From Iodobacter arcticus (GTDB lineage: Bacteria; Pseudomonadota; Gammaproteobacteria; Burkholderiales; Chitinibacteraceae), in assembly GCF_042664895.1 (NCBI RefSeq), contig NZ_JBHTBQ010000018.1:98207-162206 (forward strand): 64,000 nucleotides of DNA, given 5' to 3'. Positions within the stretch are counted from its first letter, which is position 1; every line of letters begins with the position of its first letter. The position numbers and the translations under genes were made by a program. Below the pieces are notes generated by a model. That model ran no database searches, was not told where the DNA came from, and worked only from the letters and a program-made list of their open reading frames with translations. Positions 17,457 through 27,535 of the stretch are shown piece by piece.

Positions 17457-19283
17457 TTAATGAGCGAGGCCCATACTGATCGCGCCTTCTTCAGCGCCAG
17501 TAGCAGCCGCACGGAATGTGGCAAATAGCTCGCGCCCCATACCATGCTCATTCGCGGATAGATCTGCCGTGTCCACGGTGCGAGCCGCCCATTCCGCTGC
17601 ATCGACCTTAGCTTCAACCACACCTGCATCGGCATCAAGGCGAATAATATCGCCGGTTCTAACCTTACCCAGCGGGCCGCCTTTTAAGACTTCTGGCGTC
17701 ATATGAATGGCTGAAGGCACTTTGCCGGACGCGCCCGACATACGGCCATCGGTGACCAAGGCGACTTTAAAACCGCGATCTTGCAAGAGTCCTAGCACAG
17801 GCGTGAGCTTATGCAGCTCTGGCATACCATTGGCACACGGGCCTTGGAAGCGCAGCACCACTACGAAGTCTTTTTCCAGCTCGCCGCGTTTAAATGCAGC
17901 CAACACATCGTCTTGATCATCAAACACAATGGCAGGCGCTTCTACGCAGCGATTTTCTGGCTTAACCGCAGAAATTTTAATCACTGAGCGGCCCAGATTA
18001 CCGGCCAGCAAACGCAAACCGCCGTCAGCACTAAATGGATTGCTCGCATGGCGAACGACATTATCGTCAACAGGCTCAAGTGGAGCCGGACGCCATACCG
18101 CCTTACCATCCTCACCCAAGAAAGGCTCATTCGCATAAGGGCGCAAGCTTTTACCGGCTACGGTCAGCACGTCTTCGTGCAGCAAGCCCGCATCGAGTAA
18201 TTCACGAATCAAGAAACCCATACCGCCAGCAGCATGGAAATGATTTACATCAGCCGAGCCATTGGGGTAAATCTTGGCCAGCAGGGGAATAATGGCGGAT
18301 AAATCGTCGAAATCAGTCCAATCAATAATAATGCCCGCTGCACGAGCGATCGCAATCATATGAATGGTGTGATTAGTCGATCCACCCGTTGCCATCAGGC
18401 CAACAATGCCGTTCACAATACATTTTTCATCGACCACCTTGCCTACCGGCGTAAACTCATCGCTCTTATAAGTAATAGCAATCGCACGTTGTGCTGCTGC
18501 AACAGTCAGCGCATCACGCAGTGGAGTATTCGGATTAACGAAAGCGGCGCCTGGCAAATGCAAGCCCATCACTTCCATCAACATTTGATTAGAGTTGGCA
18601 GTACCAAAGAAGGTGCATGTACCTGCGCCGTGGTAAGAGCCTTCTTCTGAGGCCAATAATTCTTCACGGCCACATTTACCTTCAGCAAATAACTGGCGCG
18701 CCTTGGCTTTTTCGCTATTAGCAATGCCCGAGGTCATCGGGCCAGCCGGAACAAAAACCGTTGGCAAGTGGCCAAACTGCAAAGCACCGATCAACAAACC
18801 GGGCACAATTTTGTCACAAACGCCTAAGCAAACCACGCTATCAAACACATTGTGCGATAGGCCAACTGCGGTCGACATGGCAATCACATCACGGCTAAAC
18901 AGGCTGAGCTCCATACCCGGCTGGCCTTGCGTCACGCCATCACACATTGCGGGCACACCGCCCGCAAATTGTGCTGTTGCACCCGCCTGACGAACCGCCT
19001 CTTTGATGATGGCGGGGAACATTTCAAACGGCTGATGTGCTGATAGCATGTCATTGTAAGCAGAGACAATACCCAGATTGGGTTGACGCATTTCGCGCAT
19101 CATTATTTTGTCGTTTTCTGGTGCAGCGGCCCAGGCGTGAGCCTGATTGGTACAGGCTAAACCTTTACGCGATGGCTCCTTGCTAGCGGCCTTTTCTAGG
19201 CGGGCTAAATAACGAGAGCGGGGGCCTTGGCTTCTTGCGATAATACGCGCAGTGACTTCGGCAAGCTTGGGATGAACGGACAT
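17457..19283 (-). CDS. edd: 6-Phosphogluconate dehydratase
   Basis: 608 residues. Iron-sulfur dehydratase of the IlvD/Edd family making KDPG from 6-phosphogluconate. Typical blocks are GIVSAYNDMLSAHQPFE, GGVPAMCDGVTQGQPGMELSLFSRDVIA, CLGVCDKIVPG, GTCTFFGTANSNQ, and VTDGRMSGASGKVPSAIH near the end. A TTG at 19289 is in frame, but ATG 19283 has GGAG nine bases upstream and is chosen. Divergent from zwf with two HexR-like operators between; probably an operon with eda. Confidence 0.97.
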   Translation of the reverse strand: MSVHPKLAEVTARIIARSQGPRSRYLARLEKAASKEPSRKGLACTNQAHAWAAAPENDKIMMREMRQPNLGIVSAYNDMLSAHQPFEMFPAIIKEAVRQAGATAQFAGGVPAMCDGVTQGQPGMELSLFSRDVIAMSTAVGLSHNVFDSVVCLGVCDKIVPGLLIGALQFGHLPTVFVPAGPMTSGIANSEKAKARQLFAEGKCGREELLASEEGSYHGAGTCTFFGTANSNQMLMEVMGLHLPGAAFVNPNTPLRDALTVAAAQRAIAITYKSDEFTPVGKVVDEKCIVNGIVGLMATGGSTNHTIHMIAIARAAGIIIDWTDFDDLSAIIPLLAKIYPNGSADVNHFHAAGGMGFLIRELLDAGLLHEDVLTVAGKSLRPYANEPFLGEDGKAVWRPAPLEPVDDNVVRHASNPFSADGGLRLLAGNLGRSVIKISAVKPENRCVEAPAIVFDDQDDVLAAFKRGELEKDFVVVLRFQGPCANGMPELHKLTPVLGLLQDRGFKVALVTDGRMSGASGKVPSAIHMTPEVLKGGPLGKVRTGDIIRLDADAGVVEAKVDAAEWAARTVDTADLSANEHGMGRELFATFRAAATGAEEGAISMGLAH

Positions 19284-19345
19284 AGACAAAGGCTCCGAGT
19301 TACGGCGCGATCACGGCACGCCACGTACATTTCTGTAAAATTGAT

Positions 19346-19360
19346 CGTAGTTTTACTACA
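19346..19360. promoter_or_regulatory. HexR-type operator near edd
   Basis: CGTAGT-TTT-ACTACA, near-palindromic and matching the known HexR pattern TGTARTnnnAYTACA at all but one position. It lies 62 bp upstream of the edd start. The hexR gene is 2.6 kb away in the same cluster. Confidence 0.7.
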
Positions 19361-19515
19361 AAGCACCTATAACTTCAACCGCATCAGCTTGGAAATTTGA
19401 TTTCATTGCGCTGCATCAATAGTCAACATTTACACAGGGTTAACATTCTGCGCTACGTGTAAACCCCCATCATTCATGAGCCTTGGCGAATTTCGTTTGC
19501 ACCGCTATTTAATGG

Positions 19516-19530
19516 TGTAGTAAGATTACA
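19516..19530. promoter_or_regulatory. HexR-type operator near zwf
   Basis: TGTAGT-AAG-ATTACA, which fits TGTARTnnnAYTACA fully, 58 bp upstream of the zwf ATG. KDPG is the known inducer of HexR, so zwf-pgl-hexR-pgi and edd-eda are probably controlled together. Confidence 0.75.
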
Positions 19531-19588
19531 AAGTCTTACGTGCCCGCCAAGGCCCGAAAACCGATATTAAGAACAAGGACTCTCGCGG

Positions 19589-21043
19589 ATGACCCCGATT
19601 GACGCTTTCGACATGGTGCTGTTCGGCGGCACTGGCGACTTGGTAATGCGTAAACTGCTGCCAGCGCTGTACCACCAACATCAAGAAGGCAATCTGCCCC
19701 AAGAAGGGCGCATTGTCTGTTTGGGCCGCAGTGTTCCAGATACTGCTGCCTACCTCAAAAAAGCCCATGCTTTGGCCGTTGGCTACTTAGGCAGCCACTA
19801 TAACGATGCCGATTGGGCCACGTTTGCTGCACGTATTGAATACTTGCAGCTGGATGCCAATCATCCCGCAGAATTCAGTAAGCTAGCTGATGCACTCAAT
19901 ACGTTTCCAAAACGCGTTCGCGTATTTTATCTGTCAACTGCGCCTGATTTATTTGCCCCGATTTCCAAGAGTTTGTCCGAAGTTGGCCTTGCTGCCGGCA
20001 ACGCCCGCGTCGTGCTTGAAAAACCATTGGGACACGATTTAGCGTCATCAAACAAGATTAATGACGAAGTCGGTGAATATTTCCAAGAACATCAAATTTA
20101 TCGAATCGACCATTATCTGGGCAAAGAGCCGGTTCAGAACTTAATGGCTTTACGCTTTGCCAATACCTTGCTTGAGCCGCTCTGGCGCAGAGAATGGATA
20201 CGCGACGTACAAATTACCGTTACCGAGCAAGTAGGCGTTGAATCACGAGCTGACTTCTACGATAAAACCGGCGCATTGCGCGATATGGTGCAAAACCATC
20301 TCTTGCAACTACTGACCATTGTTGCGATGGAGCCACCCGCATCGATCGATGCCGATGCCGTACGTGATGAAAAGCTCAAAATTTTACGCGCCTTAAAACC
20401 GCTCACAACCGAAGACGTTCACACCAAGGTTGTTCGTGGTCAATACCGCGCAGGTGCAGTAGATGGCAAACCTGTGCAAGGCTACCTGACCGAGCCTGAT
20501 GTTCCGGCCCATTCAAAAACCGAAACCTTTGTGGCCCTTAAAGCAGAAATCCAGACTTGGCGCTGGGCGGGTGTACCGTTTTATCTACGCACAGGTAAGC
20601 GCTTATCCGAGCGCCTTGCCGAGATCGTGATTAATTTCCGCGAAACCCCGCACTCCATTTATGGCCGCACAGCCAGCACACCAAATCGCTTGGTTATTCA
20701 GCTACAGCCTGCCGAATCTGTACGTCTTTATATGATGGCAAAAGAGCCGGGCAATCAAGGTCGTTTACGCCCTGTGCATCTGGATATGGATTTCAAAGAA
20801 ATCTTCCAAACTCGCAGCCCGGAAGCATACGAGCGCCTGTTGCTTGATGTGATTCGCGGTGATCTATCGTTATTTGTACGCCGTGACGAGCAACGCGCAG
20901 CCTGGAAATGGGTTGAGCCTATTATCGACAACTGGGAAAGCAGCCCGGATGGCCCTAAGCCGTATACTGCCGGCACCTGGGGCCCTGCTGCCTCATCAGC
21001 CCTGCTATCGCGCGACGGCCTTTGCTGGCACGAAGAAGCTTAA
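19589..21043 (+). CDS. zwf: Glucose-6-phosphate 1-dehydrogenase
   Basis: 484 residues. Oxidises glucose 6-phosphate to 6-phosphogluconolactone. The N-terminal nucleotide site is VLFGGTGDLVMRKLLPALY. The active-site motif RIDHYLGKEPVQN is near residues 172-184 with the catalytic His-Asp region. PFYLRTGKRL and the C-terminal WEWVEPI-like block (AWKWVEPIIDNWE) are present. First gene of a plus-strand cluster zwf-pgl-hexR-pgi. Confidence 0.97.
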   Translation: MTPIDAFDMVLFGGTGDLVMRKLLPALYHQHQEGNLPQEGRIVCLGRSVPDTAAYLKKAHALAVGYLGSHYNDADWATFAARIEYLQLDANHPAEFSKLADALNTFPKRVRVFYLSTAPDLFAPISKSLSEVGLAAGNARVVLEKPLGHDLASSNKINDEVGEYFQEHQIYRIDHYLGKEPVQNLMALRFANTLLEPLWRREWIRDVQITVTEQVGVESRADFYDKTGALRDMVQNHLLQLLTIVAMEPPASIDADAVRDEKLKILRALKPLTTEDVHTKVVRGQYRAGAVDGKPVQGYLTEPDVPAHSKTETFVALKAEIQTWRWAGVPFYLRTGKRLSERLAEIVINFRETPHSIYGRTASTPNRLVIQLQPAESVRLYMMAKEPGNQGRLRPVHLDMDFKEIFQTRSPEAYERLLLDVIRGDLSLFVRRDEQRAAWKWVEPIIDNWESSPDGPKPYTAGTWGPAASSALLSRDGLCWHEEA

Positions 21044-21063
21044 TTAAAATTGAGACTATAAAG

Positions 21064-21083
21064 CGGGCCAGTTTTCTGGCCCG
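21064..21083 (+). terminator. Hairpin between zwf and pgl
   Basis: CGGGCCAG / CTGGCCCG with a TTTT loop, followed by TTCTTTC. It could be an attenuator or partial terminator inside the cluster, since pgl starts 26 bp later with its own GAGGT site. Confidence 0.6.
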
Positions 21084-21108
21084 TTCTTTCATTATCATGA
21101 GGTAAAAC

Positions 21109-21810
21109 ATGTCATCACTGTCATGGCACGAATATTCGTCAAAAGACGAATTAGATCATCAATTGGCTGATTTTATCGCTGAGCAATTAAGTACAGCCAT
21201 TGCGGCGCGTGGTCAGGCAGGAATTGCAGTATCGGGGGGAAGAACCCCTGCCGGCATGTTTAAAGCCTTGCGAGTAAAAGAATTAGACTGGTCAAAAGTA
21301 GTTATTACACTGGCTGACGAGCGCTGGGTTGCACCGGACCATGCAGACAGCAATGAGCGCCTTACCCGCGAAAACCTGCTGCAAGATAAAGCTGCTAAAG
21401 CAACATTTATTTCTCAGGTATCAAGTGTAGCCACCGCCCACGAAGGCCAAAAAGAAATCGAGGCCCGCCTTGCTGCCCTGCCCTCCCCGCTGGATGTGCT
21501 GATTTTAGGCATGGGAGATGACGGCCATACTGCATCGCTCTTCCCCAATGCTGCCGAGCTGGAAGCCGCCTGCGTATCTGACGCACTTTGCGCTGCAGTC
21601 ATTCCACCAGCAGCGCCGCATCAGCGCATTACGCTCACTTTGCCTACACTGGCAAAAGCCCGTTCGGTAATCGTACATATCACTGGCGACAGTAAAAAAG
21701 CATTATTACAAGCGGCCTTGCTTGAGCAAAAACCAGCCACTGAGCTATTCCCGATCCGCCGTGTGCTGGATAAGTGTAATGGACTCAAACAGGTATTTTG
21801 GGCTACTTGA
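21109..21810 (+). CDS. pgl: 6-Phosphogluconolactonase
   Basis: 233 residues, DevB/SIS-type lactonase. It hydrolyses the zwf product to 6-phosphogluconate. Shows VSGGRTPAGMFKAL, ADERWV, SNERLTRENLL, ILGMGDDGHTASLFPN and the C-terminal catalytic His region VHITGDSKKALL. GAGGTAAAAC precedes the ATG. Positioned between zwf and hexR. Confidence 0.96.
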   Translation: MSSLSWHEYSSKDELDHQLADFIAEQLSTAIAARGQAGIAVSGGRTPAGMFKALRVKELDWSKVVITLADERWVAPDHADSNERLTRENLLQDKAAKATFISQVSSVATAHEGQKEIEARLAALPSPLDVLILGMGDDGHTASLFPNAAELEAACVSDALCAAVIPPAAPHQRITLTLPTLAKARSVIVHITGDSKKALLQAALLEQKPATELFPIRRVLDKCNGLKQVFWAT

Positions 21811-21890
21811 TACTTCCCTAGGGCGGCATCTGCGTGCGAAGTTTATCTCGTTCAGCAATATTGCCTTGGCTCCCAAGCTTCATGTGCCAT

Positions 21891-21933
21891 GGTGGGTTAG
21901 CCAAGCCAAAAACGCTGGGCTACCCCACCCTAC
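21891..21933. repeat. Imperfect palindromic repeat upstream of hexR
   Basis: GGTGGGTTAGCC ... GGCTACCCCACC with TACAAA after; a diverged relative of the GGGTGGGC/GTAGGGCGGG repeat family. Confidence 0.6.
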
Positions 21934-21953
21934 AAATTGTGTGAGAAAAATAC

Positions 21954-22805
21954 ATGCTCGAACGTATCAAGGCCGCACTCGATAGCCTCAGCAAATCAGA
22001 ACGCAAAGTGGCAGAGCTGGTGCTTGAGCAACCTAATCTGGTGGCTAATGCACCCATTGCGCAAATTGCCGACTTAGCGCTGGTTTCACAACCCACCGTG
22101 ATTCGCTTCTGTCGCTCACTCAACTGCTCTGGCTTGCAGGATTTCAAGCTGCGTCTTACACGCAGCTTGGTGTCTGGCGTGCCTTATGTGCACTCTATGG
22201 TGAGCCGTGATGATTCGGCGCACGATCTGTCACGCAAATTATTCGACAATAATATTTCACATTTGCTGCGCTGCCGTAATGAACTCGATACCGAGGTCTT
22301 AGAGCGCGCCATTACCATTATGTCGAATGCCAAAAAGATTGAAGTCTACGGCCAGGGGCAATCCGGTGCGGTAGCCATTGATGCGCAGAACAAGTTTTTT
22401 CGCTTAGGCGTGCCCACCGTTTCCTACACCGATCCGCACATGCACGGTATGAGTGCATCGATGCTCGGGCCGGGGGACGCGGTTGTGGCTGTTTCTAACT
22501 CGGGCCGCACACTCGATTTACTGCGCTCGGTAGAAATTGCCCGTGACGCCGGGGCCGATGTCATCGGTATTACCCATTCAAAATCGCCATTAGCCAAGCG
22601 TTGCTCGCTTTGTCTTTATGCCGACACGATGGAAGACCCCGATCTTTACACTCCAATGATCACTCGTATTGTGCACTTGGTGATTATCGACGTACTCGCC
22701 GTAGGCGTAGCACTCAGACGCGGACCAGAACTCATAGACCAGCTCGAAAAAATGAAGCGCAGCCTCAAAGAAAAACGTGTTCGTGGTCATGACAACTACA
22801 GCTGA
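21954..22805 (+). CDS. hexR: HexR transcriptional regulator (RpiR/MurR family)
   Basis: 283 residues. An N-terminal RpiR helix-turn-helix covers about residues 1-78, with SKSERKVAELVLEQP and ALVSQPTVIRFCRSL. A SIS sugar-phosphate domain covers about 120-260, with IEVYGQGQSGAVAIDAQNKF and VAVSNSGRTLDLLRSVEIA. HexR senses KDPG and represses zwf/edd-type operons. Two matching operators are present at 19346 and 19516. It sits between pgl and pgi; pgi starts 22 bp after its stop. Confidence 0.95.
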   Translation: MLERIKAALDSLSKSERKVAELVLEQPNLVANAPIAQIADLALVSQPTVIRFCRSLNCSGLQDFKLRLTRSLVSGVPYVHSMVSRDDSAHDLSRKLFDNNISHLLRCRNELDTEVLERAITIMSNAKKIEVYGQGQSGAVAIDAQNKFFRLGVPTVSYTDPHMHGMSASMLGPGDAVVAVSNSGRTLDLLRSVEIARDAGADVIGITHSKSPLAKRCSLCLYADTMEDPDLYTPMITRIVHLVIIDVLAVGVALRRGPELIDQLEKMKRSLKEKRVRGHDNYS

Positions 22806-22827
22806 TTTTTAAGGACTCATTTACTTC

Positions 22828-24489
22828 ATGCCAAACCACACCATGCCTAAGCTCACACAATCACCAGCGTGGCTTGCTCTAGATGAGCACTTCAAAGAAG
22901 TGTTCCCTTTGCATTTACGTGATCTGTTTAACGACGATCCGCAGCGCTTTGAGCAGTTTTCTATTGAATCGGGCGGCTTGTTTTTTGATTACTCAAAAAA
23001 CCGCATCACCGCCAAGACAATGACTTTGCTCATGGATCTGGCCCGTCAGTCCGGGCTTGAAGATCGCATCAAAGCGATGTTTTCCGGGCAAAAAATCAAT
23101 ACCACAGAAAACCGTGCCGTTTTGCACACCGCCCTGCGTAATCTCGACAAAAACCCGCTGATGGTTGATGGCGAAGATGTCATGCCCAAGGTGAATGCCG
23201 TTAAAGAAAAGATCGGCGTTTTCTCAGATAAAGTGCGCTCGGGTGAATGGCTGGGTTACACCGGCAAGGCTATTACGGATATTGTAAATATCGGTATTGG
23301 CGGCTCAGATCTTGGCCCGCTGATGGTTTGCCAGGCGCTCAAAGATTACGGCCACAAACGCCTGAAAATGCACTTTGTTTCGACAGTTGATGGCGATCAG
23401 GTAATTTCTACATTAGCCGAACTTAACCCAGAAACTACACTCTTTATTATTTCATCCAAAACATTTACCACTCAGGAAACGCTGACCAATGCCCGCACAT
23501 CGCGTGCATGGTTTGTAAAAGCCTCGGGCGATGAAAAGCATATTGCCAAACATTTTGTAGCCGTTTCAACCAATGCCAAAGCAGTTAGTGAATTCGGCAT
23601 TGATATCAACAATATGTTTGAGTTTTGGGATTGGGTCGGTGGCCGCTATAGCCTATGGAGCGCAATTGGTTTACCCATTGCTATTTATCTGGGCAAACAT
23701 AATTACCAAGATTTGCTGCATGGTGCATACACCATGGATCAGCATTTCTGCAGTAAACCATTAGAGCAGAATTTACCGGTCATTATGGGAATGCTCGGTG
23801 TTTGGTATATCAATTTCTTTGGTGCCAGCACCCAGCTTATTTCGCCTTATAACCAATCTCTTTATCGATTCCCAGCTTATTTGCAACAGCTGGATATGGA
23901 ATCAAACGGTAAAACGGTTGATTTGAATGGCAAACGCGTGAATTATCGCACCGGACCTGTTGTATGGGGCGATACCGGCATTAACGGGCAGCACGCTTAT
24001 TACCAGTTATTGCATCAGGGCAGCCAAATCGTACCCGTCGATTTTATTGCCACCATAGAGCATCCCGATATTCCTGAGCCGCACAATACGATTCTGATGG
24101 CCAATGTATTTGCCCAGACAGAAGCATTTTTGCGCGGTAAAAATGAAGCAGAAGTCCGGGCAGAATTAGATAAACAAGGCATTACCGGCGAAGCCCAAGA
24201 TGCTTTAGTTCCACATAAAGTATTTGAAGGCAATCGCCCGACTAACACCATCTTAATGCAGCGCTTATCACCGCGGCGTTTAGGTGCGCTGATTGCCCTG
24301 TACGAGCACAAAGTGTTTGTACAAGGCACGGTCTGGAATATTAATTCCTATGACCAATGGGGAGTAGAACTCGGCAAGCAATTGGCAAAAGCCATCGAAG
24401 CCGATTTAACTACCCCCGGCTTGACCACTAACCACGATGCTTCGACCAACGGTCTGGTGAATTATTACAAGCGAAATACTCCCCGTTAA
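22828..24489 (+). CDS. pgi: Glucose-6-phosphate isomerase
   Basis: 553 residues. Interconverts glucose 6-phosphate and fructose 6-phosphate. Signatures are NIGIGGSDLGPLMV, SKTFTTQETLTNA, FEFWDWVGGRYSLWSAIGLP, the Glu motif near QLDMESNGK, GQHAYYQLLHQG, and the C-terminal active-site Lys in NINSYDQWGVELGKQLA. An AAGGA site is 12 bases before the ATG. Last gene of the zwf cluster. Confidence 0.97.
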   Translation: MPNHTMPKLTQSPAWLALDEHFKEVFPLHLRDLFNDDPQRFEQFSIESGGLFFDYSKNRITAKTMTLLMDLARQSGLEDRIKAMFSGQKINTTENRAVLHTALRNLDKNPLMVDGEDVMPKVNAVKEKIGVFSDKVRSGEWLGYTGKAITDIVNIGIGGSDLGPLMVCQALKDYGHKRLKMHFVSTVDGDQVISTLAELNPETTLFIISSKTFTTQETLTNARTSRAWFVKASGDEKHIAKHFVAVSTNAKAVSEFGIDINNMFEFWDWVGGRYSLWSAIGLPIAIYLGKHNYQDLLHGAYTMDQHFCSKPLEQNLPVIMGMLGVWYINFFGASTQLISPYNQSLYRFPAYLQQLDMESNGKTVDLNGKRVNYRTGPVVWGDTGINGQHAYYQLLHQGSQIVPVDFIATIEHPDIPEPHNTILMANVFAQTEAFLRGKNEAEVRAELDKQGITGEAQDALVPHKVFEGNRPTNTILMQRLSPRRLGALIALYEHKVFVQGTVWNINSYDQWGVELGKQLAKAIEADLTTPGLTTNHDASTNGLVNYYKRNTPR

Positions 24490-24537
24490 ACGGGATGTAT
24501 CTATACATGCCTATTACAATGCAGGCCTTTTAAAGCA

Positions 24538-24558
24538 GGCTGATCCACACAATCAGCC
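24538..24558 (+). terminator. Hairpin after pgi
   Basis: GGCTGAT / ATCAGCC with a 7-base loop; no T-run follows, so termination is uncertain. The rest of the 24490-24775 gap shows no gene. Confidence 0.4.
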
Positions 24559-24775
24559 CGCCTCCGCAGATTAGCGGCCTGCCGGACTTAAGACTGATCT
24601 ACTGCGGGAAAGCCGGATTTGGCCATATTTCACGCATTTTCTTGTTGAATAGCCAGCTATTCGCCTCAAAAATGCATGTTGCTGTCTCAAACCGATCTTT
24701 CCCTCGCTACGATCGCCTAAGCCCGACAGACCGCAAAGTGCGGATAATTAACCCACTCACAAGGTAGAGAGACCA

Positions 24776-27436
24776 ATGGCAGAGCAGCTTCATGACCTCG
24801 ATCCCCAAGAAACGCAAGAATGGCTAGAGTCGCTCGATAGCGTCCTCGAAAAAGAAGGCGCAGAGCGCGCCCATTTCTTGGTTGAAAAGCTAGTCGATCA
24901 CGCACGCCAAGATGGCGTCAATATTCCGTATACCGCTACTACAGCTTATATCAATACGATTCCGGCACACCTGCAAGCCAAGCACCCAGGCAAGCCTAAT
25001 CTGGAAGAACGTATTCTGGCTTACACCCGCTGGAATGCAGCGGCGATGGTAGTTAAAGCCAATCGCGACGAAGCAGAGCCGGGCGGCCATATTTCTTCAT
25101 TCGCCTCCGCTGCCACTTTATACGATATCGGCTGGAATCACTTCTGGCATGCGCCTTCAGAAAACCACGGCGGCGACTTAGTTTACTTCCAAGGTCACTC
25201 TGCGCCAGGCGTTTATGCACGCGCTTTCCTTGAAGGCCGCATTACCGAAGATCAACTGAATAAATTCCGCCGTGAAGTAGAAGGCGGTGGTTTATCGTCC
25301 TATCCACACCCTTGGCTAATGCCTGATTTCTGGCAGTTCCCAACGGTATCGATGGGTCTTGGCCCACTGATGGCGATTTACCAAGCACGCTTTATGAAGT
25401 ACCTAGACGATCGTGGCTTTAAGCAAAAAGGCGATCGTAAAGTTTGGTGCTTCTGCGGTGATGGCGAAATGGACGAGCCAGAATCTCTGGGCGCGATTTC
25501 CCTAGCTGGCCGTGAAAAGCTCGACAATCTGATCTTTGTGATTAACTGCAACTTGCAGCGCCTTGATGGCCCAGTACGCGGTAACGGCAAAATCATTCAA
25601 GAGCTGGAAGGCGATTTCCGTGGCTCTGGCTGGAATGTGATTAAAGTAGTCTGGGGCACAGGCTGGGATGCCATCCTTGCTCAGGACAAAAAAGGCCTGC
25701 TGCAAAAACGCATGATGGAAGTAGTCGATGGTGAATACCAGACTTACAAATCCAAAAACGGCGCTTATGTACGCGAACACTTCTTCGGTGCTTACCCAGA
25801 ATTGCTCGACTTGGTTGCGGCCATGTCGGATGACGATATCTGGCGTCTGACCCGTGGTGGTAACGATCTTTATAAAGTGTACGCAGCTTATAAAGCCGCT
25901 TCTGAGCACAAAGATCAACCAACGCTATTGCTCGTTAAAACCGTAAAAGGTTTTGGCGTAGGCGCGGCAGGCGAATCGCAAAACGTAGCACACAACACCA
26001 AAAAGTTATCCGATACCGATCTGCTTTACCTGCGTGATCGCTTTAATATCCCGCTGACCGACGAAGAAGCGATTGCTTGCAAATTCTACCGCCCTGCTGA
26101 CGATAGCCAAGAGCTGAAGCATATGCACGAGCGCCGTTCGGCACTTGGCGGCTTTGTGCCATCCAGAAAGCCAATCGACGAGCCACTCGAAGTACCCGGC
26201 CTAGACGCATTGCAAAGCTTATTGGGCAGCAGCGGTGAGCGTGAAATGTCCACCACCATGGCCTTTGTTCGTATCTTGAATACCTTGGTTAAAGACAAAA
26301 AAATCGGTAACCGCATCGTCCCTATCGTGCCAGATGAATCGCGCACCTTTGGTATGGAAGGCATGTTTCGTCAGTTGGGTATCTGGTCGCATGTGGGTCA
26401 GTTGTACGAGCCACAAGATGCCGATCAACTGATGTTCTACAAGGAATCCAAGACCGGCCAAGTATTGCAGGAAGGGATTAACGAAGCCGGTGCGATGAGC
26501 GATTGGATTGCTGCGGCAACCTCCTACGCCAACCACGGCGTCACCATGATTCCGTTCTACATCTACTACTCGATGTTTGGTTTCCAGCGTATCGGCGACT
26601 TGGCATGGGCAGCGGGCGATTTACGCGCTCGCGGCTTCTTGGTCGGTGGTACAGCGGGCCGCACTACGCTGAACGGCGAAGGCTTGCAGCACCAAGATGG
26701 TCACGGTCATCTGTTTGCTGAGTTTATCCCGAACTGCGTGTCTTACGATCCAACCTTCGCTTACGAGCTGGCGGTGATTGTGCAAGACGGTATGCGCCGC
26801 ATGTATCAGGATCAGGAAAACATCTATTACTACCTGTCAGTAATGAATGAAAACTACAGCCACCCAGCCATGCCAGAAGGCTCGGCCGCAGGCATCCTGC
26901 GCGGTATGTATATGTTCCAAGAAGGCAGCAAAGACGCTGCACTGAAAGTGCAGCTGATGGGCTCAGGTACGATCTTCCGCGAAGTGATCGCTGCGGCAGA
27001 CCTGCTGAAAGCCGATTTCGGCGTGGATGCAGATATCTGGTCTTGCCCAAGCTTTAACGAACTGCGCCGTGATGGTATGGCGGTTGAGCGTCACAATATG
27101 CTCAACCCAATGGCAGCGCAGCAAGTGCCTTATGTTACGAGCTGCCTGACTGGTCGTACCGGCCCTGTGATTGCGGCAACCGATTACAAACGTGCGTTTG
27201 CTGATCAAGTACGTGAATACGTGCCTGCTAAATACGTTGTGCTGGGTTGTGACGGTTATGGCCGCTCCGATTCACGTAAAGCATTGCGTAGCTTCTTTGA
27301 AGTGGATCGCTACCACGTTGCGATTGCTGCACTGAAAGCACTGGCTGACGAGGGCAAAATTCCTGCTGCGAAAGTAGCAGAGGCCCTCGAAAAGTACGGC
27401 ATTGCAGCCAACCGCCCAGCGCCTTGGACCGTGTAA
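24776..27436 (+). CDS. aceE: Pyruvate dehydrogenase E1 component (homodimeric)
   Basis: 886 residues, the length of AceE. ThDP-dependent decarboxylation of pyruvate and acetylation of E2 lipoyl groups. N-terminal TQEWLESLDSVLEKEGAERAHFL is characteristic. The ThDP motif begins with GDGEMDEPES near residue 228 and closes with the FVINCN block. Other blocks are GGTAGRTTLNGEGLQHQDGH and YYYLSVMNENYSHP. First gene of the aceE-aceF-lpdA cluster; aceF starts 99 bp later. Confidence 0.98.
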   Translation: MAEQLHDLDPQETQEWLESLDSVLEKEGAERAHFLVEKLVDHARQDGVNIPYTATTAYINTIPAHLQAKHPGKPNLEERILAYTRWNAAAMVVKANRDEAEPGGHISSFASAATLYDIGWNHFWHAPSENHGGDLVYFQGHSAPGVYARAFLEGRITEDQLNKFRREVEGGGLSSYPHPWLMPDFWQFPTVSMGLGPLMAIYQARFMKYLDDRGFKQKGDRKVWCFCGDGEMDEPESLGAISLAGREKLDNLIFVINCNLQRLDGPVRGNGKIIQELEGDFRGSGWNVIKVVWGTGWDAILAQDKKGLLQKRMMEVVDGEYQTYKSKNGAYVREHFFGAYPELLDLVAAMSDDDIWRLTRGGNDLYKVYAAYKAASEHKDQPTLLLVKTVKGFGVGAAGESQNVAHNTKKLSDTDLLYLRDRFNIPLTDEEAIACKFYRPADDSQELKHMHERRSALGGFVPSRKPIDEPLEVPGLDALQSLLGSSGEREMSTTMAFVRILNTLVKDKKIGNRIVPIVPDESRTFGMEGMFRQLGIWSHVGQLYEPQDADQLMFYKESKTGQVLQEGINEAGAMSDWIAAATSYANHGVTMIPFYIYYSMFGFQRIGDLAWAAGDLRARGFLVGGTAGRTTLNGEGLQHQDGHGHLFAEFIPNCVSYDPTFAYELAVIVQDGMRRMYQDQENIYYYLSVMNENYSHPAMPEGSAAGILRGMYMFQEGSKDAALKVQLMGSGTIFREVIAAADLLKADFGVDADIWSCPSFNELRRDGMAVERHNMLNPMAAQQVPYVTSCLTGRTGPVIAATDYKRAFADQVREYVPAKYVVLGCDGYGRSDSRKALRSFFEVDRYHVAIAALKALADEGKIPAAKVAEALEKYGIAANRPAPWTV

Positions 27437-27535
27437 AGCAGTGAGACGTTGTCTTAAGCAGCACGCTTAAAGACAAGGAGAAGGGATTCGTCCCTTCTCC
27501 CCTCTCACTCCATACCCCTCACAGGATTCGTATAT

